From positions 1 through 11,535 of the forward strand of contig JASLAA010000089.1 in the NCBI GenBank assembly GCA_030147325.1: a stretch of DNA of 11,535 bases, written 5' to 3'. This document shows positions 5,429 through 11,535 of this stretch, piece by piece. Under the pieces are notes generated by a model. It saw only the letters and a list, made by a program, of their open reading frames with translations, was not told where the DNA came from and ran no database searches. The stretch comes from Arthrobacter sp. (GTDB lineage: Bacteria; Actinomycetota; Actinomycetes; Actinomycetales; Micrococcaceae). Position numbers and translations under genes: made by a program. Position 1 is the first letter of the stretch, and every line of letters begins with the position of its first letter.

Positions 5429-6550
5429 ATGTCCCAACAGCACCGCTTCGATCCGCTGGCGGCAACCCGCAGTCCCGGCGGACCCGAGTTCGACCTCCTG
5501 CTCGCCGGGCAGGTGTTCTTCGACATCATCTTCACGGGCCTGGAACACCTCCCGTCCCCGGGCACCGAGGTCTGGACCGACGGCATGGGCTCCGGGCCCG
5601 GAGGCATCGCGAACCAGGCCATCGCCGCGAGCAGGCTCGGCCTCCGCACCACCCTCGCGGCCGCCTTCGGTGATGACGGCTACGGACAGTTCAACTGGGA
5701 CGTGCTCCAGGACCAGGAGCATGTCGATCTGTCCCGGTCCCGCATCTTCGGCCAGTGGCACTCGCCCGTCACGGTGTCCCTCTCGGTGCACCAGGACCGA
5801 TCGATGATCACGCACGGGCATCCCTCCCCGCTCCGGGCCTCGGAGCTCATCGGCGAACCGCCGTCGTGCCGGGCCGCCGTCGTCGCGGTGGAGCAGGAGG
5901 TGGAACCCTGGGCGTGTGCGGCAGCGGTCAGGGGTACCAAGCTCTTCGGCGACGTGGGCTGGGACCCGGCAGGGGAGTGGGCCCCGGAGACACTGGCTTC
6001 CCTCCAGCACTTCTACGCCTTCATGCCGAACGCCGCCGAGGCGATGGCCTACACGAGGACCGACGATCCGTGGGCGGCCCTGTACTCGCTGGCCGATCGC
6101 GTTCCGGTCGCCGTGGTGACCGTAGGACAGCAGGGCGCCATGGCCATCGACTCGATCACGGGGGAGGAGGAGTGGGTGCCGGCCCTTCCCGTGTCCGCCT
6201 ACGACCCGACGGGCGCCGGTGACTGCTTCGGCGCCGCGTTCGTGATGGCCGACCTCGCGGGCTTCCCACTCGCCGACCGCCTCAGCTTCGCCAACCTCTG
6301 CGCCTCGCTCTCGGTGCAGCACGTCGGTGGTTCGCTGGCTGCGCCCGGCTGGGGGGATATCGCGGACTGGTGGCACAGGGTCAGCACGGGCCGCGACGGA
6401 GTGCGGAAGCAGTGGCTGCGCCGGTATGCCTTCCTCGAGGACCTGGTCTCCGACGTACCGACGGAGGCTGTCCGCCGGGCGACGGCGACGATAGCCCGCC
6501 ACTCGGACGCCTCGCCGTCCTCGCGCGGGCCCGATTCCATACCGCGCTGA
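5429..6550 (+). CDS. PfkB family carbohydrate kinase
   Basis: 373 residues. PfkB (ribokinase family) enzymes phosphorylate sugars or nucleosides with ATP in the cytosol. Motif 1 is GPGGIANQAIAASRLG (56-71), and motif 2 is DPTGAGDCFGAAFV (259-272) with catalytic D265 and the GAGD anion hole. The substrate-lid start FDLLLAGQVFFDIIF (21-35) is also typical. It is longer than the usual 300-330 residues because of a C-terminal extension (about 312-373) rich in Arg and Trp, without recognisable domain. The ATG at 5429 is preferred over the GTG at 5420, because a -10 box overlaps the latter. It is divergent from the GH4 enzyme; one could make a phospho-sugar and the other handle phospho-glycosides, but the link is inferred. 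It ends four bases from the convergent GIY-YIG gene. The substrate is unknown. Confidence 0.9.
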   Translation: MSQQHRFDPLAATRSPGGPEFDLLLAGQVFFDIIFTGLEHLPSPGTEVWTDGMGSGPGGIANQAIAASRLGLRTTLAAAFGDDGYGQFNWDVLQDQEHVDLSRSRIFGQWHSPVTVSLSVHQDRSMITHGHPSPLRASELIGEPPSCRAAVVAVEQEVEPWACAAAVRGTKLFGDVGWDPAGEWAPETLASLQHFYAFMPNAAEAMAYTRTDDPWAALYSLADRVPVAVVTVGQQGAMAIDSITGEEEWVPALPVSAYDPTGAGDCFGAAFVMADLAGFPLADRLSFANLCASLSVQHVGGSLAAPGWGDIADWWHRVSTGRDGVRKQWLRRYAFLEDLVSDVPTEAVRRATATIARHSDASPSSRGPDSIPR

Positions 6551-6554
6551 GGAT

Positions 6555-7142
6555 CTATCCCCGACGACCGGCCGCTTGCCCGAGCCATCGTGCGTACCGC
6601 GCCCAGGGATCGTCGACGCCCGCAGCCAAGCGGTCGATGTGCTCCTCGAGTGCGGGCGACGCGCTGAACCACTCCGAGCGGCCGAGCCGTGATGCCGCGA
6701 ACTCCTGATGTCGCCGGTGTTCCACCAGTCGGTCGCCCTGTTCGAAGGCCAGCAACTCCTCGTGCCAGAGCCGGCTGAGCCGCTGGCGGGGATTCGCCGT
6801 CGTGCCGATCTTGATGCGGTCCCTGAACCTGATGTAGTAGACGACGTCGACGCGCGGCGGAGGCAGTCCGTCGTCCAGCGTGTCCCCGAGGCGCCACTCG
6901 CAGGCCGCGCACACCCAGCCGGAGGGATAGCGGACGCCCAATGTCGATCCGCAGAGCGTGCAGGCCGCGGGTAGCACGTCCGGAACCCCGAACTCGCCCT
7001 CCGCCCAGTCGACGACGGCGGCCAGGTGTGCAGGGCACAGCGGAAACGGGGAACGGCCCGGGGCGCCGCCGCAGGGCACGCCGTCCTCGTCCCGCATAGA
7101 GCAACATCCAGCGCCACGGCTTCCAGGGATCACCCGGTGCAT
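6555..7142 (-). CDS. Zinc-ribbon plus GIY-YIG (MUG113/T5orf172-like) protein
   Basis: 195 residues. The first part has a possible Cys/His cluster (C24, C36, H39). A clear four-Cys zinc ribbon follows, C61xxC64 and C78xxC81 (CTLCGSTL and WVCAACEW). Residues 99-170 form a GIY-YIG-like fold of the MUG113/T5orf172 type: VVYYIRFRDRIKIGTT (100-115), NPRQRLSRL with R121, then VEHRRHQEFAASRLGRSEWF (140-159) with candidate catalytic Glu E141 or E147. GIY-YIG domains cut DNA in many families; small stand-alone members like this have no proved role. The ATG at 7142 has AGGAGG four bases upstream; ATG 7097 is a weaker alternative and would still keep both zinc motifs. It is divergent from alr and converges on the kinase. 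It could be a phage-related relic or a DNA maintenance protein; the function is not assigned. Confidence 0.75.
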   Translation of the reverse strand: MHRVIPGSRGAGCCSMRDEDGVPCGGAPGRSPFPLCPAHLAAVVDWAEGEFGVPDVLPAACTLCGSTLGVRYPSGWVCAACEWRLGDTLDDGLPPPRVDVVYYIRFRDRIKIGTTANPRQRLSRLWHEELLAFEQGDRLVEHRRHQEFAASRLGRSEWFSASPALEEHIDRLAAGVDDPWARYARWLGQAAGRRG

Positions 7143-7204
7143 CCTGCCTCCTGCCACCGACGCTTCGAGGGCGGCTCGCAGGAGCGGCGACCGGGCGAAG
7201 GCTT

Positions 7205-7224
7205 GGTACCTGGTGCCCGGTACC
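7205..7224. promoter_or_regulatory. Dyad GGTACCTGG-TG-CCCGGTACC in the alr promoter
   Basis: Nine-base arms (7205-7213 and 7216-7224) match in inverted orientation at eight of nine positions around a two-base centre, and contain two GGTACC palindromes. The dyad spans about -48 to -29 from the predicted alr transcription start, across the -35 area, and lies 62 bases upstream of the divergent GIY-YIG start. It may be an operator for one or both genes. Confidence 0.45.
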
Positions 7225-7239
7225 TCTGGCCGAAACTGG

Positions 7240-7245
7240 CAGAAT
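7240..7245 (+). promoter_or_regulatory. -10-like box CAGAAT, leaderless start of alr
   Basis: CAGAAT is followed by seven bases and the GTG at 7253. The in-frame ATG at 7244 overlaps this box, so the GTG three codons later is the better start. No Shine-Dalgarno is well placed. The same CAGAATGGG precedes the aldolase gene. Confidence 0.5.
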
Positions 7246-7252
7246 GGGCAGG

Positions 7253-8419
7253 GTGACTTCCACCGAACGTGCCGCCGAGATCGATCTCGACGCCCTGCGG
7301 CACAACATCCGCCACCTGCGCGACCTCGCGCACCCGGCACGGGTGATGGCCGTCGTGAAGGCGAACGCCTACGGCCACGGAGCCGTCCCGGTGGCCCGGG
7401 CCGCACTCGAGGCCGGAGCGGCGTGGCTCGGAGTGGCCCACATCGGCGAGGGCCTGGAGTTGCGCCGGGCCGGCATCGAAGCGCCCATCCTCGCCTGGCT
7501 GCACAGCCCGGGCTCCGACTTCACCGCCGCCGTCGAACACGGGCTCGATCTCGGTATCTCCGGATGGGAACTGGAACACATCGTGGCCGCGGCACGTGAG
7601 CTCGAGCGGCCCGCGATCGTCCACCTGAAGATCGACACGGGGCTCGGACGCAACGGCTGCCCACCGGAGAAGTGGGACGGCCTGCTGAGCCGGGCCGTCG
7701 AGTACCAGGAGGAGGGGCTGATCCGCGTCGTCGGGATCTTCTCCCACCTCGCGGTCGCCGACGAACCTGCGCGCCCCGAGACGGACCTGCAGGTGCGGGC
7801 GTTCCGTGATGCCGTGGCCGCTGCGGAGAATGCAGGGATCGACGTCGAGGTCCGGCACCTGGCGAACACACCCGCGACGTTCTCCCGGCCGGACTGCCAT
7901 TTCGACCTCGTGCGCGTGGGCCTCGGGATCTACGGCCTCTCGCCCTTCGCGGACCAGGGCGCAGCCGACCTGGGGTTGCGGCCCGTCATGACCCTCAGCA
8001 CCACGGTCTCCAACTGCAAGGAAGTTCCGGCGGGGCAGGGCGTCTCCTACGGGTACGCCTACCGCACGCCGAAACCCACCACCCTGGGGCTGATCCCGGT
8101 CGGCTACGGGGACGGCGTGCCGCGCATCGCCACGGGCGCTCCCGTCCTCGTGGGGAGCAGGATCTACCCGGTGGTCGGCCGCATCGCGATGGATCAGCTC
8201 GTCATCGACTTCGGTGTGACCGGGCTCGTGGACTCGCCGGAGAGCCCGCTCGGCACGCGGGCCGTCCTGTTCGGGGGAGCGGGCGCCCCCGCCGTGGAGG
8301 ACTGGGCCGCCGCCGCACAGACCATCAACTACGAGGTGGTCACCCGGATCAGCGACCGCGTGGAGCGCATCTACGTCGAAGCAGCAGCGGAGGAGGGGGT
8401 CCATGACACCGGTGCCTGA
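7253..8419 (+). CDS. alr: Alanine racemase
   Basis: 388 residues. This PLP enzyme interconverts L- and D-alanine in the cytosol and supplies D-Ala for peptidoglycan. The N-terminal TIM barrel carries the PLP-binding K36 in VVKANAYGHGAVPVA (34-48). Further marks are HLKIDTGLGRNGC (124-136), RVGLGIYGLSP (221-231), the second catalytic base Y266 in GVSYGYAYRTP (263-273), IPVGYGDGVPR, and VGRIAMDQLVIDF in the C-terminal beta domain. All key residues are present and the length is normal. The GTG start is chosen because it begins just before the family's AEIDLDALRHNIRHLR block and lies seven bases after a -10 box. Its 3' end overlaps tsaE by 17 bases, so it heads the alr-tsaE-tsaB-rimI-tsaD operon, a common actinobacterial order. 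Confidence 0.97.
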   Translation: MTSTERAAEIDLDALRHNIRHLRDLAHPARVMAVVKANAYGHGAVPVARAALEAGAAWLGVAHIGEGLELRRAGIEAPILAWLHSPGSDFTAAVEHGLDLGISGWELEHIVAAARELERPAIVHLKIDTGLGRNGCPPEKWDGLLSRAVEYQEEGLIRVVGIFSHLAVADEPARPETDLQVRAFRDAVAAAENAGIDVEVRHLANTPATFSRPDCHFDLVRVGLGIYGLSPFADQGAADLGLRPVMTLSTTVSNCKEVPAGQGVSYGYAYRTPKPTTLGLIPVGYGDGVPRIATGAPVLVGSRIYPVVGRIAMDQLVIDFGVTGLVDSPESPLGTRAVLFGGAGAPAVEDWAAAAQTINYEVVTRISDRVERIYVEAAAEEGVHDTGA

Positions 8420-8951
8420 GTGGAGCGAGGCGCACACCATCGGGTCCGCGGCCGAGCTGCAGATCCTCGCAGGCAGGCTCGCCGCGACGCTCCGACCGGG
8501 GGACCTGCTCATCCTGTCGGGTGCTCTGGGGGCGGGCAAGACGACTTTCACACAGGGTCTCGGTCGAGGACTCGGCGTCCGCGACCGCATCATCTCGCCG
8601 ACCTTCGTGCTCGTCCGGCAGCACCCTGCCACCGGCGGAGGTCCCGGCCTGGTCCATGTCGATGCGTACCGGCTGGAGAGCGCGGCCGCTGTCGACGACC
8701 TGGACCTGGAAGCGACGATGGCGACCAACGTGACGGTGGTCGAGTGGGGTGCCGGGCGTGTCGAACACCTGGCCGACAACCGCCTCCGGATCGACATCGC
8801 CAGGCCGCTCGGGGCCGGCTCGCCGGAACCGGGCACGGCCGCGCCGGCCACCGCGTTCGACGACGACGGCGCGGACGAACTGCGCACCGTCACCATCACC
8901 GGGTTCGGTCCGCGCTGGGCTGGACCACGGCCCGCTCTCGCCCTCGACTAG
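8403..8951 (+). CDS. tsaE: tRNA t6A37 threonylcarbamoyltransferase complex ATPase TsaE
   Basis: 182 residues. TsaE is the P-loop ATPase that works with TsaB and TsaD to make N6-threonylcarbamoyladenosine at A37 of ANN-decoding tRNAs. Visible are the Walker A GALGAGKTTF (40-49, K46), the switch-like SPTFVLV (65-71), the Walker-B-like VHVDAYRL (84-91), and VVEWGAG (112-118) with E114. Residues after about 135 form a Pro/Ala/Asp-rich segment before a last strand (LRTVTITGFGPRW), slightly longer than the E. coli form (153 aa). The ATG lies within the last 17 bases of alr and has a strong GGAGGAGGGGG three bases upstream, consistent with translational coupling. Its TAG stop forms the start of the -10-like box of tsaB. 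Confidence 0.95.
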   Translation: MTPVPEWSEAHTIGSAAELQILAGRLAATLRPGDLLILSGALGAGKTTFTQGLGRGLGVRDRIISPTFVLVRQHPATGGGPGLVHVDAYRLESAAAVDDLDLEATMATNVTVVEWGAGRVEHLADNRLRIDIARPLGAGSPEPGTAAPATAFDDDGADELRTVTITGFGPRWAGPRPALALD

Positions 8952-8954
8952 GCT
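8949..8954 (+). promoter_or_regulatory. -10-like box TAGGCT embedded in the tsaE stop codon, before tsaB
   Basis: TAGGCT starts with the TAG stop of tsaE and ends six bases before the tsaB GTG at 8961. No Shine-Dalgarno lies in the nine-base gap. It may be an internal leaderless promoter for tsaB-rimI-tsaD, but chance similarity is possible because stop codons supply the TA. Confidence 0.35.
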
Positions 8955-8960
8955 GGACCG

Positions 8961-9641
8961 GTGCTTCTCCTCGCCCTCGACACCTCGGCCGCGGCCACGG
9001 TCGCGCTCCTGCGCGACGACGTCGTCGTCGGCCGATTCGGCAGCTCGGACAACCGCTCGCACGCCGAGGTCCTCGCACCTGCAGTGCAGTCCGTCCTCGA
9101 GCACGCAGCGGTCAGCGGGACCGACCTCGACGCGATCGTGACCGGCGTCGGACCCGGACCGTTCACCGGACTGCGCGCGGGGATCGTGACCGCGCGGACG
9201 CTCGCCTTCGTCTGGGACATCCCGCTGCACGGTGTGATGAGTCTCGACGCGCTCGCCGTCGACGCGGCGTCGAGCGGCGACCTCGCACCCGGCAGTACGT
9301 TCCTGGTCGGGACCGATGCCCGGCGCCGTGAGGTGTACTGGGCCTGCTACCGCATGCCGGCCGACGGTGGAGCACTGCCGGAGCTTCTCGACGGGCCGCA
9401 CGTGGGCGCCGCAGCCACACTGCCCAAGGGCATGCCGCTCGTCGGCCGTGCGGCGAGCCTGTACCCGGACGACGTCGACGGCGTGCCGGCGTTCTGCCGC
9501 GCCGATCCCGACGCGGCCGCCCTCGGTCGCGCCGCGCGATCGCGGCTGCTCGCCGGCGAGCCCCTGCTGGACACGGCGCCGCTCTACCTGCGCGAATCCG
9601 ACGCCCAGGTGCCCGGCCCGCGGAAGCGGGCGACGGCATGA
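8961..9641 (+). CDS. tsaB: tRNA t6A37 threonylcarbamoyltransferase complex dimerization subunit TsaB
   Basis: 226 residues. TsaB is an ASKHA-fold, catalytically inactive relative of TsaD that forms the TsaB-TsaD heterodimer needed for t6A synthesis. It begins LLLALDTSAAATVALL (2-17), has the interface helix SHAEVLAPAVQSVL (33-46), and the family mark VGPGPFTGLRAGIVTARTLA (63-82). The metal ligands of TsaD are absent, as expected of TsaB. The GTG start lies nine bases after tsaE and lacks a Shine-Dalgarno; the -10-like TAGGCT six bases upstream suggests a leaderless option, though coupling to tsaE is equally likely. Its TGA overlaps the rimI ATG (ATGA). Confidence 0.94.
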   Translation: MLLLALDTSAAATVALLRDDVVVGRFGSSDNRSHAEVLAPAVQSVLEHAAVSGTDLDAIVTGVGPGPFTGLRAGIVTARTLAFVWDIPLHGVMSLDALAVDAASSGDLAPGSTFLVGTDARRREVYWACYRMPADGGALPELLDGPHVGAAATLPKGMPLVGRAASLYPDDVDGVPAFCRADPDAAALGRAARSRLLAGEPLLDTAPLYLRESDAQVPGPRKRATA

Positions 9642-10105
9642 GCTTCAGCCTGCGGGACCTCGCCTTCGAGGACATCGAGACCATCGGCCGGCTCGAGAAC
9701 GAGCTGTTCCCGACCGACGCCTGGCCGCTGGAGATGTTCTACAGCGAGTTCTCCCAGCTCGACACCCGGCGCTACATCGTCGCCGAGGTCGACGGAGAAG
9801 CGGTCGGGTACGCGGGCGTCCTGGTGATCGACACGACGGCCGACATCCAGACCATCGGGGTGCTCCCGCGCTTCGAGGGGCAGGGTATCGGGCGCGCGAT
9901 GCTCACCGAGTTGCTCGCCGAGGCCCGGAGGCGTGGCGCCGACAACGTGATGCTCGAGGTCCGGGCGGACAACCCGAGAGCTCAGCTGCTGTACGCCCGG
10001 TTCGGATTCGTGAGGATCCACACCAGGAGGAACTACTACCGCGACGGCGTCGACGCCTGGGTCATGCGGCTCGTCCTGCCCGCTACCGGGGAGGAGGAAG
10101 CGTGA
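9638..10105 (+). CDS. rimI: Ribosomal protein S18-alanine N-acetyltransferase RimI
   Basis: 155 residues, close to E. coli RimI (148). RimI is a GNAT enzyme that acetylates the N-terminal Ala of ribosomal protein bS18; in actinobacteria it may act on other N-termini (family knowledge). Visible are the LRDLAFEDIETIGRLENELF opening (5-24), WPLEMFYSEF (29-38), the acetyl-CoA loop VLPRFEGQGIGRAML (75-89), the catalytic-type E107 in LEVRADNPRAQLLY, and the GFVRIHTRRNYYRDG block (123-137) with the Tyr used as general acid. It overlaps tsaB by four bases (ATGA) and tsaD by four bases (GTGA), so all are translated from one message. The clustering with tsaB and tsaD supports RimI over another GNAT. 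Confidence 0.93.
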   Translation: MSFSLRDLAFEDIETIGRLENELFPTDAWPLEMFYSEFSQLDTRRYIVAEVDGEAVGYAGVLVIDTTADIQTIGVLPRFEGQGIGRAMLTELLAEARRRGADNVMLEVRADNPRAQLLYARFGFVRIHTRRNYYRDGVDAWVMRLVLPATGEEEA

Positions 10106-11178
10106 GCGATTCCGCGCCGCTGGTCCTCGGGATCGAGTCGTCCTGCGACGAGACCGGAGTCGGCATAGTACGGGGCACCCGGCTACTGACCAATACCGTG
10201 TCCTCCTCCATGGACGAGCACGTCCGCTTCGGCGGGGTCATCCCCGAGATCGCCTCGCGTGCGCACCTCGAGGCGTTCCTTCCGACGCTGCGCACGGCCC
10301 TCGACGACGCCGGAGTCGCCCTCGGAGAGCTCGACGCCATCGCCGTGACCGCCGGTCCGGGTCTGTCCGGGGCGCTCATGGTCGGGGTATCGGCGGCGAA
10401 GGCGCTGGCCGTCGCCACGGGCAAGCCGCTCTACGCGATCAACCACCTCGTGGCTCATGTGGGCGTCGGGATGCTCGATAGCAGCTCCTCCGGAGGGCTG
10501 CCCCCGAACCTCGGCGCACTCCTGGTGTCCGGCGGACATACTGAGATCCTGCGCGTACGCGATATCGCGGGGGATGTCGAACTGCTGGGCTCCACGATCG
10601 ACGACGCCGCCGGTGAGGCCTACGACAAGACGGCCCGCATCCTCGGCCTGGGGTATCCGGGCGGACCCGCGATCGACAGGCTGGCTCAGGAGGGGGATGC
10701 CCGGGCCATCCGTTTCCCCCGGGGGCTCTCCCAACCGAAGTACATGGGCTCGGCGGAAGACCCCGGTCCGCATCGCTACGACTGGTCCTTCAGTGGCCTC
10801 AAGACCGCTGTCGCCCGGTCCGTCGAGCAGTACGAGGCGGCCGGACTGGAGGTTCCGGTGGCGGACATCGCGGCGTCGTTCCAGGAAGCCGTGGTGGACG
10901 TCATCACGTCCAAGGCCGTCCTCGCCTGCCGGGAGAACGGCATCACCGACCTGCTGCTGGGTGGCGGAGTCGCGGCCAATCGACGGCTCCGGGAGCTGAC
11001 CGCTCAACGATGCGCCGCGGCGGGGATCACGCTGACCGTCCCTGTACCCTCGCTGTGCACCGACAACGGTGCCATGGTCGCGGCGCTGGGCGCGCAGATC
11101 ATCAGGAACGGCGGCAGCCCGAGCGGCGTCGCCTTCGGGACGGATCCCTCGCTGCCGGTCACCCGGGTGCTGCTCTAG
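10102..11178 (+). CDS. tsaD: tRNA t6A37 threonylcarbamoyltransferase catalytic subunit TsaD (Kae1/Gcp)
   Basis: 358 residues. TsaD transfers the threonylcarbamoyl group from its adenylate to A37 of tRNA in the cytosol. Visible are VLGIESSCDETGVGIV (8-23), EIASRAHLEAFLP (49-61), TAGPGLSGALMVG (83-95), the metal-binding pair H115 and H119 in INHLVAHVG, LLVSGGHTEIL, GEAYDKTARILGLGYPGGP, LLLGGGVAANRRLRE and the third ligand D321 in CTDNGAM. All motifs are complete. The frame is open upstream to 9316, but that portion lies over tsaB and rimI. The GTG at 10102 overlaps the rimI TGA, has GGGGAGGAGG a few bases upstream and begins the family similarity. It closes the operon, with a hairpin terminator 54 bases after the stop. 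Confidence 0.97.
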   Translation: MSDSAPLVLGIESSCDETGVGIVRGTRLLTNTVSSSMDEHVRFGGVIPEIASRAHLEAFLPTLRTALDDAGVALGELDAIAVTAGPGLSGALMVGVSAAKALAVATGKPLYAINHLVAHVGVGMLDSSSSGGLPPNLGALLVSGGHTEILRVRDIAGDVELLGSTIDDAAGEAYDKTARILGLGYPGGPAIDRLAQEGDARAIRFPRGLSQPKYMGSAEDPGPHRYDWSFSGLKTAVARSVEQYEAAGLEVPVADIAASFQEAVVDVITSKAVLACRENGITDLLLGGGVAANRRLRELTAQRCAAAGITLTVPVPSLCTDNGAMVAALGAQIIRNGGSPSGVAFGTDPSLPVTRVLL

Positions 11179-11231
11179 AACCACAGGTCGTCGGCGGCTG
11201 CCGGGGCCCGCGTACCCACCGGACACACGGA

Positions 11232-11262
11232 GCGGGCCGGACTCCGTTCGAGTCCGGCCCGC
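11232..11262 (+). terminator. 13-bp hairpin terminator after tsaD, possibly bidirectional
   Basis: GCGGGCCGGACTC (11232-11244) pairs perfectly with 11250-11262 around a five-base loop CGTTC. It lies between the convergent ends of tsaD (11178) and the minus-strand gene (11287), so it can end transcription from both sides. There is no marked T-run. Confidence 0.82.
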
Positions 11263-11286
11263 AGCGAATCGGGGTGAGGGTTACTG

Positions 11287-11535
11287 CTAAAGGGTGCCCC
11301 GCCTGCCCAGCGGGTCGCCGTCGGTCAGGGTGTCGTCCTGCAGGCCCTGGCTGTCCGAGGGGACCCCGGTGCCCGGAACGCCGTCCACGGCGGGCACGGG
11401 ATCCACGTCCACGACGTCGGCGTCGACGGTCTCGACATCATCCAGCAGGTAGACCTCGTCCGCGACCGGCGCCGTCCCGGGGGTCGCCGGTACGGCGTCG
11501 ACGACCGGAGCGGTCTCCACCGCGGTCTCCTCGTC
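11287..11535 (-). CDS. Unidentified protein, acidic C-terminal tail (runs off the right edge)
   Basis: The last 82 codons of a minus-strand gene whose start lies beyond the window. The stretch is rich in Asp, Val, Pro and Glu (for example VADEVYLLDDVETVDADVVD) and ends DTLTDGDPLGRRGTL, with TAG at 11289-11287. No domain is seen; it looks disordered and strongly acidic, like the tail of the SRPBCC protein at 597-1427 in composition but not clearly in sequence. The frame is open to the edge, and GC-skewed codon use supports real coding. Its first domain, outside the window, would decide the family. An all-in-window start at 11520 (GTG) is improbable because the frame continues. Confidence 0.55.
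   Translation of the reverse strand, partial: DEETAVETAPVVDAVPATPGTAPVADEVYLLDDVETVDADVVDVDPVPAVDGVPGTGVPSDSQGLQDDTLTDGDPLGRRGTL

Noticed and set aside
4937..7117. 726-codon minus-strand open frame across the GH4, kinase and GIY-YIG genes
   Set aside because: It is a different-frame shadow of three supported genes, very rich in Arg and Pro, with no family resemblance.
7130..8899. 589-codon open frame on the minus strand opposite alr and tsaE
   Set aside because: It is antisense to two complete, well-recognised genes and has Arg/Pro/Ala/His-rich composition typical of shadow frames in GC-rich DNA; no domain is seen.
9316..10101. Long N-terminal extension of tsaD giving a 620-residue protein
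   Set aside because: The extension lies over tsaB and rimI in another frame and is Arg-rich; family similarity begins at GTG 10102, which has a strong Shine-Dalgarno.
10102..11178. TsaD metal site reading NHLVAH instead of the NHMEGH type form, as a possible defect
   Set aside because: Both His ligands and D321 are kept, and the residues between the two His vary in the family, so activity should be intact.
1..11535. CRISPR array, tRNA or rRNA genes, insertion sequences, phage attachment sites
   Set aside because: None of the expected repeats, cloverleaf sequences, transposase motifs or terminal inverted repeats were seen by eye.

Overview
The window is very GC-rich DNA from what looks like a high-GC Gram-positive bacterium. 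The gene order alr-tsaE-tsaB-rimI-tsaD, the start-proximal -10 boxes without ribosome binding sites, and the protein style (a stress-type SRPBCC protein with an Ala/Gly-rich tail, actinobacterial GNAT and GH4 types) point to an actinobacterium, most like Arthrobacter and relatives (Micrococcaceae). The genus is inference. I see no mobile element, CRISPR array, tRNA or rRNA.

Layout. The left edge (1-212, minus) holds the N-terminus of a probable fatty acid desaturase behind a 384-base gene-free stretch. That stretch carries a candidate promoter, a long leader and a strong 16-bp hairpin terminator. Next is an SRPBCC/cyclase-dehydrase-like gene (597-1427, minus). It is divergent from a YghZ-type aldo/keto reductase (1563-2609, plus), and a perfect 10-bp inverted repeat lies between them. 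A GNAT acetyltransferase (2609-3154) is coupled to the reductase by a TGATG overlap, and an HpcH/HpaI-type aldolase (3196-3999) follows.

A GH4 6-phospho-glycosidase (3954-5351, minus) overlaps the aldolase tail to tail and is divergent from a PfkB sugar kinase (5429-6550, plus). These two may form a small sugar-use pair. A zinc-ribbon plus GIY-YIG (MUG113/T5orf172-like) protein (6555-7142, minus) converges on the kinase.

The right third is a housekeeping operon on the plus strand: alanine racemase (alr, D-Ala for peptidoglycan), then tsaE, tsaB, rimI and tsaD. TsaB, TsaD and TsaE are the bacterial machinery for tRNA t6A37, and RimI acetylates a protein N-terminus. The genes overlap by 4 to 17 bases, except tsaE/tsaB, where a gap of 9 bases contains part of a -10-like box. 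A 13-bp hairpin ends the operon. Beyond it, the acidic, low-complexity C-terminus of an unidentified protein comes in from the right edge (minus).

The most notable pattern is regulatory. Five plus-strand genes (aldo/keto reductase, aldolase, kinase, alr, tsaB) have a -10-like hexamer ending 6 or 7 bases before the start codon and no Shine-Dalgarno, as expected of leaderless transcripts. The other starts in the window mostly carry a Shine-Dalgarno or are translationally coupled. I find no convincing wholly new system. The best leads are the two operator-like dyads in divergent promoters, a shared 12-bp element at the two stress/lipid gene promoters, and the orphan zinc-ribbon GIY-YIG protein.
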